NCBI GenBank assembly: GCA_035646975.1
Contig: DASROJ010000379.1
Location: 1 to 7,414 of the forward strand
DNA from: DASROJ01 sp035646975
GTDB taxonomy: Bacteria > Acidobacteriota > Polarisedimenticolia > JACPZX01 > DASXTC01
DNA: 7,414 bases
Reading direction: 5' to 3'
Shown piece by piece: positions 1-6,448 of this stretch. A program made the position numbers and the translations under genes. The notes below the pieces were generated by a model, which saw only the letters and a program-made list of their open reading frames with translations, searched no databases and had not been told where the DNA came from. The number at the start of each line of letters is the position of its first letter. Position 1 is the stretch's first letter.

Positions 1-1
1 C

Positions 2-1705
2 GTCTACATCGTCAACGTGCTGGAAGGGTTCGACTACCTGCTGTCCAACGCCCTACGGTACGGCATACGGATTGCCAATTGTTCGTTCGCGACGACGGGT
101 CCGTTCGACCCGGACGACCCGGTGAACATCGCGACACGGGCCCTGTACGACAACGGCATCTCGGTGGTGTTCGCGGCAGGCAACTACGGCCCGGCCCCCG
201 ACACGCTGAGCCCCTACGCGGTGGCCCCCTGGGTCATCGGCGTGGCTTCGGGGGACAAGACCGGGCGTCTGTCGCGCTTCTCCTCGCGCGGCATCTTCGA
301 CGAAGGTCTCTACCATCCGACGTTGACGGCTCCGGGCGAGGCGATCGTGTCGACCAGCTCGATCAGCCTCCAGGGAGTGTTCGGTGTCTCGGGGGTGGAC
401 AATCCGACCGGCGGGGCGACGGTGCCCCCGGCTTACGCGGCGACCTATTCGGCGGCCAGCGGAACCTCGTTCGCAGCGCCGCACGTCGCCGGCGTCGCGG
501 CACTGATGCTGCAGGCCAACCCGACGCTGTCACCCGGGCAGATCAAGCGGATACTGCAGCAGACGGCCACTCCGATGATGAGCCGGGACCGCTCCGAAGC
601 CGGCGCCGGCTATCTCGACGCCTGGGCGGCGCTGGCCCTGGCGCTCGACGCCTCGCGAGGGTTTGGCTCGTTCATCCCCGACCTTCTCGACCAGCGGGCA
701 TGGCGCTACCTGTTCGACCCGGCCGTGACGTTGACAGGGACGGTGCCGGCCGCCGCCCAGGCGATCCTGCCGATCGAGCTGGGCTCGTCGAGCCTGGTCG
801 CCCAGCTGGGTATCGCGTGGGGACCATTCCCGTCGCCGGCCGACCTCGACCTGCAGCTTTACGACTGGGGAGGCGCGCAGATGGATCAGTCGGCTTCGTT
901 CAACGCGGCCGGTCTGTTCGGCTCCAACGAAGGAGTGACGGTGTACCGGCCGGTCGCCACGCGGGCCACGGCCGTCGTTTCATTCCGCACACCTTCGCCC
1001 GTCGACCAGGTCTTCACGGGAAGGTTCGAGACGGTCCAGGCCGTGTTCGACGCCTATCCCGACATCGCGCAGATGACCCCTGCCGACCGGCGCAGCGCGA
1101 CCGTGGCTCTGACATCGCTGGCCATCACGGGCAGGAACAACTGCTTCTGCTCCGACGGCAAGCTGTCGCGCGGGGAGGCGGCTCGGCTCGTGGCCATGGC
1201 GGGGCAGGTTCCCCAGACCATCCCGGCCAGCGCGACCTTCACCGATGTCCCCCTCTCCGATGCGTCGTTTCCGTTCGTGGAGAGTCTCGCCAACCCGCAG
1301 GCGCGGCGCGGACAGCTGATCGCGCCGAAGAAGGCAGCCCTGTTCGGCGCGAGCAATGACATCGAGCGTCTGGATCTGGCCATGGCGGCGATCAAGGCGC
1401 TCGGTCTGCGGGGCGCGGCCGATGCGCGAGCCGGCGAAACGCTGGGATTGGTGGACGAAGCCTCCCTGCCCGCCGCAAGCAAAGGCTATGTCGCCTTGAC
1501 GCTGCAGCTCGGCATCCTCCGTGTGAAGAACACCCCGGCCGGCCCGGTATTCGATCCCGGTGGCTCCGTGACGCGTCTCGAGGCGGCCAGGGCCGCCACC
1601 GCGATGGTCGGCTATTTCAGTGGAGCCTCGGCGAACCGGCCACCGGGCAGTCCCTCCGGCGGCCGCGGCACCGGCAAACCCAGACAGGAACAGTCCGTCC
1701 AGTAG
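2..1705 (+). CDS. Subtilisin-like (S8, AprX-like) secreted serine protease with C-terminal SLH-like repeats, 5'-truncated by the window
   Basis: The reading frame is open to the left edge; 567 residues are visible and the GTG at 17 is internal, so the true start and the catalytic Asp and His lie upstream. Numbering from the first visible codon, FAAGNYGP carries the oxyanion-hole Asn60. SGTSFAAPHVAG carries the catalytic Ser156 (TCG at 467-469), and the usual helix with an NPTLSPGQIKRIL segment follows. The layout resembles AprX-type subtilases. Residues of about 225-345 look like a beta-sandwich, with a PPC-like stretch (ADLDLQLYDWGG, later GSNEGVTV). About 350-541 contains three degenerate S-layer-homology-like units, the clearest being FTDVPLSDASFPF and FDPGGSVTRLEAARAATAMV. 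A Pro/Gly-rich tail ends at TAG. The protein is probably exported and held at the cell surface, where it would hydrolyse proteins; the substrate is unknown. A CFC motif (Cys381, Cys383) in the first SLH-like unit is unusual. It is transcribed towards the minus-strand cluster. Confidence 0.94.
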   Translation, partial: VYIVNVLEGFDYLLSNALRYGIRIANCSFATTGPFDPDDPVNIATRALYDNGISVVFAAGNYGPAPDTLSPYAVAPWVIGVASGDKTGRLSRFSSRGIFDEGLYHPTLTAPGEAIVSTSSISLQGVFGVSGVDNPTGGATVPPAYAATYSAASGTSFAAPHVAGVAALMLQANPTLSPGQIKRILQQTATPMMSRDRSEAGAGYLDAWAALALALDASRGFGSFIPDLLDQRAWRYLFDPAVTLTGTVPAAAQAILPIELGSSSLVAQLGIAWGPFPSPADLDLQLYDWGGAQMDQSASFNAAGLFGSNEGVTVYRPVATRATAVVSFRTPSPVDQVFTGRFETVQAVFDAYPDIAQMTPADRRSATVALTSLAITGRNNCFCSDGKLSRGEAARLVAMAGQVPQTIPASATFTDVPLSDASFPFVESLANPQARRGQLIAPKKAALFGASNDIERLDLAMAAIKALGLRGAADARAGETLGLVDEASLPAASKGYVALTLQLGILRVKNTPAGPVFDPGGSVTRLEAARAATAMVGYFSGASANRPPGSPSGGRGTGKPRQEQSVQ

Positions 1706-1754
1706 AGCCGGCGCCGGTTGCTTTCCCCCCCGCGCGAGAGACTCGGACAGGCTG

Positions 1755-4100
1755 CTAGCCGCGAGGCGGCGGCGCGGCGACCTGGAGATCGACCTCGAAG
1801 CTCTTCTGGATCGGAGCCAGGCACGACTCGTCGTTGCAGGCCTGGAACGTCACGGAACCGGCGGCCTTCAGCGGGCCGGGACGCGTCTCCGCCGCCAGCC
1901 GCAGTGTCACCCGGATCGACCGGGCGCCCTCGTAGACCGAAACCGGCTTTCCGGCGAAGCCGAGCTTGACCGTCCGCCCTTCCGGGTAGTCGATCCGGAC
2001 GAGCGAGAAGTCGGCGCCGGCCGGAAGCGACACCGAGGTCGGGATCAAATAATCGAGGGTCGGCGTCGCGCTGTTGATGTGCCAGCCGGGCTTGATGTCG
2101 ACCTGGATCTCGAGTGTCGTTTCGCCGCCGGCCATCGCCTGAGCGGCGCCGGCCCGGGCCGTGACCGTGACGACACTCTGTGTTGAGCGGGCGACGGGGC
2201 CGCTCGAGACATAATCGTCCAGCGCGCCGAGCATGTTGTAGAAGGCAGCCGGCATGGAGTCCATCGCGCCGCGAAAGGCCGTGAGTATCTCCTCGGCCTG
2301 CTTGCGATACGCCGCATCGCCGGTGGCGCGGTGCAGCCCCAGCAGCGAGGCCGCCATCACCGAGTTGCCCGACGGGATGGCGCCATCGGTGGGATTCCTG
2401 GCGCGCACGATCAGATCCTGCCGGTTCGGTGGTGTGAAGAAATAGCCGCCATCCGCCGGGTCCCGGAAGCTCGCATCGGTGCTCTTCACGAGCGACTGGG
2501 CCTCCTTCAGCCAGCGGGGTTCGCCGGTGGCTTCGTGCAGCGCCAGGAGTCCCCGGATGAAGAACGCCTGGTCGTCGAGAAAGCCTTCGCTGTTGACCTG
2601 TCCCTTCCGGTACGACACGCGCATCAGGCCGTCGGAGCCGCGGAGCTTTCTCAACAGGAAATCGGCGGCCTTCACCGCCGCGTCGAGATACCGCGGCGTG
2701 TCGAACGCCATGGCGCCGCGCGCGAAGCTCTCGATCATCAGGCCGTTCCAGGCGGTGAGGATCTTGTCATCCAGATGCGGACGGACCCTGCGGTTGCGCG
2801 CCTCGAGCAGCTTTGCGCGTGAGGCATCGAGCCGTTTCATGAAAGCGGCAAGCGGGATCCCCTTGCCGGATGAAAACGCCTCCGGCGGGGTCTCCACGTG
2901 AGGAATGCTCGTGCCGCCTTCGAAGTTGCCGCGCGGCGTGATGCCGTAGTATTCGTTGGTCAGCGCCCCTTCGGCTTCACCCAGCAGCGTCGTGACCTCC
3001 TGGGGATGCCACACGTAGAATTTCCCCTCGGCTCCTTCGCTGTCGGCATCGAGCGTCGAGTAGAAAGGGCCGTCCGGGTCGGTCATCTCGCGCAGCACCC
3101 AGTCCAGAATCTCGCGGGCGGTCCTCTGGTACAGGTCGCTGCCCGTGGTCTGCCAGGCGTCGATGTAGGCGTCGGCCATCAGCGCATTGTCGTAGAGCAT
3201 CTTCTCGAAGTGGGGGACCAGCCACTTCGGGTCGGTGGAATAGCGATGGAAGCCACCGCCGATCTGATCGTACATGCCGCCCTGCGCCATGCGGTCGAAG
3301 GTGAGGGTGGCCATCTTCAGCAGATTCCTGTCCTGCGTCCGCCGGTAGCGTGACAGCATCAGCGACAGGGCGCGGTGCGGCGGAAACTTGGGCGCGCTGC
3401 CGAAGCCCCCGTAGGTGTGATCGAAATTCGCCGACATCTCCCCGATGGCGCTGCTGATCAGATCGTCTCCGAGCTTGCCGCCGCCCGGCGGCGTGCGCCG
3501 GCCCGACATGTATTGCGTCATCGCTTCGTGGATCTTGTCTGCCTGGGCGACCAGGGAGTCGTGATCCTTCATCCAGGCCTCTCCCAGACTCGTCAGCACC
3601 TGCGTGAAGGAGGGGCGGCCGTAACGGCTGTCCTTCGGGAAGTAGGTCCCGCCATAGAAAGGCTTGAGCCCGGGCGTGAGCCAGACCGACATCGGCCAGC
3701 CGCCGCTGCCGGTCAGCATCTGGACAGCGGTCATATAGATGTCGTCGAGGTCGGGGCGCTCCTCGCGATCGACCTTGATGCTGATGAAATACCTGTTCAT
3801 CACCGCGGCGGTGTTCGGGTCTTCGAAGGATTCCGCCTCCATCACATGGCACCAGTGACAGGCGGAGTAGCCGATGGAAAGGAAGATCGGTTTGTTCTCG
3901 CGCCGTGAGGCTTCGAGCGCCTCGGGGCCCCAGGGATACCAGTTCACGGGGTTGTCCGCGTGCTGCAGCAGGTAGGGACTCGTCGTGCCGGCCAGCCTGT
4001 TGCGGCCACCCGGAGGCGTCGTCATCATGGCAACTCCCGTCAGAAGGATCGCGGCAAGACCGCAGCCAACCATCGCGTCACGAGTACCCAGTGCTGCCAA
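1755..4100 (-). CDS. YyaL/DUF255 thioredoxin-fold protein fused to a C-terminal DsbD-alpha-like domain
   Basis: The product has 781 residues from a TTG start. Residues about 34-195 are the DUF255 thioredoxin-like domain: NRLAGTTSPYLLQHADNPVNW, the redox motif CHWC (81-84), then VDREERPDLDD and GGWPMSVWLTP. Residues about 210-635 are the family's alpha-helical barrel, with GGFGSAPKFP, GGGFHRYSTD, PHFEKMLYDNALMADAY, DADSEGAEGKFYVW, LTAWNGLMIE and DGAIPSGNS. Residues about 643-776 resemble DsbD N-terminal (alpha) domains: DIKPGWHINS, YLIPTSVSLP and FQACNDESCLAP with Cys755 and Cys760. Family members are usually near 670-700 residues and often end in a short YVC-x4-C-x2-P-like tail, which this domain seems to replace. 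Outside the leader, the two pairs are the only cysteines. Residues 10-26 are hydrophobic and could be a signal peptide, suggesting periplasmic action. If translation starts instead at ATG 4028 or 4025, the protein would be cytosolic. The YyaL reaction is not established; a thiol-disulfide role is inferred. Confidence 0.92.
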   Translation of the reverse strand: MAALGTRDAMVGCGLAAILLTGVAMMTTPPGGRNRLAGTTSPYLLQHADNPVNWYPWGPEALEASRRENKPIFLSIGYSACHWCHVMEAESFEDPNTAAVMNRYFISIKVDREERPDLDDIYMTAVQMLTGSGGWPMSVWLTPGLKPFYGGTYFPKDSRYGRPSFTQVLTSLGEAWMKDHDSLVAQADKIHEAMTQYMSGRRTPPGGGKLGDDLISSAIGEMSANFDHTYGGFGSAPKFPPHRALSLMLSRYRRTQDRNLLKMATLTFDRMAQGGMYDQIGGGFHRYSTDPKWLVPHFEKMLYDNALMADAYIDAWQTTGSDLYQRTAREILDWVLREMTDPDGPFYSTLDADSEGAEGKFYVWHPQEVTTLLGEAEGALTNEYYGITPRGNFEGGTSIPHVETPPEAFSSGKGIPLAAFMKRLDASRAKLLEARNRRVRPHLDDKILTAWNGLMIESFARGAMAFDTPRYLDAAVKAADFLLRKLRGSDGLMRVSYRKGQVNSEGFLDDQAFFIRGLLALHEATGEPRWLKEAQSLVKSTDASFRDPADGGYFFTPPNRQDLIVRARNPTDGAIPSGNSVMAASLLGLHRATGDAAYRKQAEEILTAFRGAMDSMPAAFYNMLGALDDYVSSGPVARSTQSVVTVTARAGAAQAMAGGETTLEIQVDIKPGWHINSATPTLDYLIPTSVSLPAGADFSLVRIDYPEGRTVKLGFAGKPVSVYEGARSIRVTLRLAAETRPGPLKAAGSVTFQACNDESCLAPIQKSFEVDLQVAAPPPRG
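4034..4038 (-). promoter_or_regulatory. Competing ribosome binding site for an internal ATG of the DUF255-DsbD-alpha gene
   Basis: GGGAG on the minus strand lies 5 nt before ATG 4028, which is followed by a second ATG at 4025. Initiation here would give a protein starting MMTTPPGGRNRL, close to the usual start of leaderless DUF255 proteins. The sequence alone does not decide between this site and the upstream TTG; both could be used. Confidence 0.4.
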
Positions 4101-4106
4101 CCGCGC

Positions 4107-4111
4107 ACCTC
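4107..4111 (-). promoter_or_regulatory. Candidate ribosome binding site for the TTG start of the DUF255-DsbD-alpha gene
   Basis: GAGGT on the minus strand lies 6 nt before TTG 4100. This start adds the hydrophobic leader that could export the protein. The in-frame ATG at 4073 has no comparable site. Confidence 0.5.
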
Positions 4112-4148
4112 GCAGCCCTCAGGGTATCACGCGGGCAGGCGCACCCTG

Positions 4149-6383
4149 TCAATTGACCAGCAGGTCGGCCTCGCGGGTGATGGGCGCGCCGATGGCAGGA
4201 CCCATGAACTGGATCGTGAACCGGTAGACCCCGTCACCCAGCGTGTTGGCGGGAATCGAGTTGAGGATCTGATAGCAGCCAGTGTCGGCGTCGGGCGGCT
4301 CCGCGATCGTCAGGTCCCGGAAGCTGGCCACGGCCGCATCCCCCTCACCCAGCAATGTGCGGTGCACGCGGATCGGCGTGTCGGCAGCGGGGCGCGCGCC
4401 GGCCGCCGGGCAGAGAAAAAAGCTCATCAGCGCCTCCTGCGATCCGGCAAGACGGCGCTCCGAGCTGGGAACGAATGAATTCACGCTCGAGCTGTTCTTC
4501 ATGCCGATCTTCTCGGCGCCGGCCGACACCACCAGGGAACCGCGGTCCCGGGTCCAAAGCGCCACGTCGCTGACGTAAGCCTGGTTCTCGACGTTGGCTG
4601 CCTGCACGGCGAGCGACGAGCGTCGGGCGCCGACTTCCTGCGTCGTCGGGTCGTAGATCGCAAGCGCCAGGTCGTAGCTGCCGGGATCGAGCAGGCATCC
4701 GGTCTCGAACACCAGCCGCTTGGCCGCATCCGATCCGCGCGAGACCTTGAGCGGGATTTCCTGCTCGAAGCTGCAGTCGGCGGGGCCGCCGCCCCTCGAC
4801 CCGGTCACCTCCGCGCGCACGAACAGACGTCCCTCCATCGAGGCCGGGCCGCTCGGGACCATCGAGAGGGCGTCGAGCGGGACCGTCGTCTTGATCAGGA
4901 CACGGCGCTTCGTTTTCTCCGGTGCAAGCGCAAAGGCCTCCGTCGCGAGGGGAATCGTGTGGTAGAGATCGGGGGCTTCCAGCGCCGATCTCACCAGCCC
5001 GTTTCGCCGATCGACCGGAGAAATGTCGGTGTAGTAGGGGCGATAACGCAGGGTCAGCCCGCGCCGCTGGTCTCCATTGATGCCGGGATTGAGCTTCACC
5101 AGAATGCTGTGTCTCTGATTGTCTCCCCGCTCCTGGTAACGGTAGCCGATCAGGTAGTAGCAGGACAGATCCTGCTGAGCCGTGTCGAGGATCGCGCCGA
5201 CGTCGTTGCTGCGTTGCTGCGCGTGGCCCCCCGTCTCGGTGGCCATGGTGGTCTGGATCGCCAGGGCGGAGTCCACGCCGGTGCGTGCCGCCTCGTAGGT
5301 CTCACCGTGGGTGCCGGTCTGCGCCGCGCTGCTCAGGGAGTTGGCCCCGCAATCGCGAAAACTGGAGATGTCGGGGTCATCGAGCCCGCTTGCGTGGACC
5401 GTGTAGATCGAGACCCCGGAGGCGTTGGCCAGCTGGGTGAGACGCAGCAGCTCCGGCTGGAGGTTGATGCCCACCTCCTGCGGCGTCGTCCGGGCCATCA
5501 CGACGTACTCCACGCCCGGTTCGTCGCGCAGCACATCGGTGAAAAGGACGAGGGCCTTGCGTCCCTTGATTCGACCAAGCGAAGGCATGAGGGCCTCGAT
5601 GGCATGCAGGCTCTTTCGTGCGCGCATTTCCTCGCGCGCCGCAAAAGTGGCCGCGATCGACTGGCGGGCCGTGCATGTGGCGCCGCTCGCGTCGCACCCT
5701 TTGCGCGCCACCTCGCACAGGTTCTGGCCCTCCTCGAGCACGTCGCTGTCCAGCGTGCTGCCGTTGGCCAGCATCTCGACGATTCGGCTGGCGAGCACGG
5801 AGGGATCCGACGTGAAATCCTGGACCAGACGCAGGCTCTTCATGAACGCGAGGATCATCACGCGGTCGTTCGGGCCGACGCGGGTCGCGATATGATCGCG
5901 CGCCGATTTCAGAGCCTGCCGTCGGCCTCCCAGCGAGAGCTGCGAAAAGTCGAGATACAGCACGATGTAGCGTGCCTCGGACGAAACCGGGCCGGGGGCG
6001 GGCTGCCGAGGGGGCTGCCCCGCGGCCGGTGCCGCCGTTGCCGCCGGCGTCGCTGGTAACCCCGGTGAATCGGGCGCCGCGGAGGCCAGCGTGGCGGTGG
6101 AGGCGGACGGTTGTGGCTGCGCCGGACAGACCTCCTCGAAGCTCTCGATGTCGACGGCCGCTGCCGGAAGCCGATCCACCAGGAGCTGGAAATCGTTGCG
6201 CGTCAGACCGGCCACGGGCCGGTCCTTCCGATCCCGGACCACGACATCGATCAGCACCAGACCGACCTGCACGTGCTCGGCCCCGCTGAGGCGCGTCGGT
6301 TCCTGCGGCGCTCCGGTCGGGCTGGACGGGAAAATCATCGCGGCGAAAATCGCGCCGATCAGGAATGGCCTCGAGATGCGCAT
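4149..6383 (-). CDS. VWFA-related (acidobacterial-type) exported protein, complete
   Basis: The product has 744 residues from ATG 6383, chosen because a GAGGG ribosome site lies 7 nt upstream and a signal peptide follows at once (Arg2/Arg5, hydrophobic FLIGAIFAAMIF, likely cut near residue 25). A longer TTG start at 6452 would put non-hydrophobic sequence before the signal. Residues 37-85 form the family's N-terminal beta-rich unit (VGLVLIDVVVRDRKDRPVAG, then GLTRNDFQLLVD). A Pro/Ala-rich linker spans about 87-135. A von Willebrand A-like domain spans about 138-415: YIVLYLDFSQLS, ALVLFTDVLRDEPG, VSIYTVHASG and CYYLIGYRY, the last a family hallmark. The metal site is degenerate, reading DFSQLS rather than DxSxS. 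Residues 429-744 form a separate region shared with the upstream paralogue, with four cysteines (537, 563, 658, 703). It is probably exported; its role and ligand are unknown. It lies 48 nt upstream of the DUF255 gene, so co-transcription is likely. Confidence 0.9.
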   Translation of the reverse strand: MRISRPFLIGAIFAAMIFPSSPTGAPQEPTRLSGAEHVQVGLVLIDVVVRDRKDRPVAGLTRNDFQLLVDRLPAAAVDIESFEEVCPAQPQPSASTATLASAAPDSPGLPATPAATAAPAAGQPPRQPAPGPVSSEARYIVLYLDFSQLSLGGRRQALKSARDHIATRVGPNDRVMILAFMKSLRLVQDFTSDPSVLASRIVEMLANGSTLDSDVLEEGQNLCEVARKGCDASGATCTARQSIAATFAAREEMRARKSLHAIEALMPSLGRIKGRKALVLFTDVLRDEPGVEYVVMARTTPQEVGINLQPELLRLTQLANASGVSIYTVHASGLDDPDISSFRDCGANSLSSAAQTGTHGETYEAARTGVDSALAIQTTMATETGGHAQQRSNDVGAILDTAQQDLSCYYLIGYRYQERGDNQRHSILVKLNPGINGDQRRGLTLRYRPYYTDISPVDRRNGLVRSALEAPDLYHTIPLATEAFALAPEKTKRRVLIKTTVPLDALSMVPSGPASMEGRLFVRAEVTGSRGGGPADCSFEQEIPLKVSRGSDAAKRLVFETGCLLDPGSYDLALAIYDPTTQEVGARRSSLAVQAANVENQAYVSDVALWTRDRGSLVVSAGAEKIGMKNSSSVNSFVPSSERRLAGSQEALMSFFLCPAAGARPAADTPIRVHRTLLGEGDAAVASFRDLTIAEPPDADTGCYQILNSIPANTLGDGVYRFTIQFMGPAIGAPITREADLLVN
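4224..4245 (-). repeat. 22-nt direct repeat, copy 1 (inside the complete VWFA-related gene)
   Basis: These 22 bases are identical to 6524-6545. They encode the conserved TLGDGVY segment near the C-terminus and begin 75 nt from the 3' end of the gene, as in the other copy. This is a conserved coding stretch of a gene duplication, not an independent mobile repeat. Confidence 0.8.
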
Positions 6384-6448
6384 GGCTTGGCCCTCACGAT
6401 CTGCCGGGAATGGAATCGTAGCACAGCGCGGAACGATCCAGCATGCCG
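6384..6448 (-). other. 65-nt gap between the two VWFA-related genes, with a possible extended -10 and an imperfect inverted repeat
   Basis: On the minus strand TGCTACGAT (6415-6423) fits an extended -10 pattern (TGnTAnnnT), but no good -35 lies 17 nt upstream. Overlapping it on the + strand, GGAATCGT (6412-6419) and ACGATCC (6433-6439) form an inverted repeat with one bulged base and a 13-nt loop. This could be an internal promoter with an operator, a weak hairpin between cistrons, or chance. Confidence 0.2.
6391..6395 (-). promoter_or_regulatory. Ribosome binding site deciding the VWFA-related gene start
   Basis: GAGGG on the minus strand lies 7 nt before ATG 6383. It supports this ATG over the in-frame TTG at 6452, and the chosen start begins directly with a signal peptide. 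Confidence 0.75.

Noticed and set aside
79..1359. A 426-codon + strand frame overlapping the protease gene in another frame
   Set aside because: Its translation is Arg/Gly/Pro-rich low complexity with no motif, while the overlapping frame contains the subtilase active site.
1706..1754. Terminator between the convergent genes, around the palindrome CCGGCGCCGG (1708-1717)
   Set aside because: The palindrome gives only a 4-5 bp stem with a tiny loop and no T-run, and a second candidate (CGAG-tct-CTCG on the minus strand) has only 4 bp. Neither is convincing.
2977..3852. A 291-codon minus-strand frame inside the DUF255 gene
   Set aside because: It is an out-of-frame shadow of the gene carrying CHWC and all family motifs; its Arg/Asp/Gly-rich composition resembles no protein I recognise.
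4101..4148. Promoter for the DUF255 gene (TGATACCCT on the minus strand fits an extended -10)
   Set aside because: There is no supporting -35, the pattern is common by chance, and the 48-nt gap fits read-through from the upstream gene.
4959..6059. A 366-codon open frame on the + strand opposite the VWFA-related gene
   Set aside because: It is antisense to a gene with clear family motifs, and its translation is rich in Arg, Gly, Val and His without a recognisable domain. Long antisense frames are expected at this G+C content.
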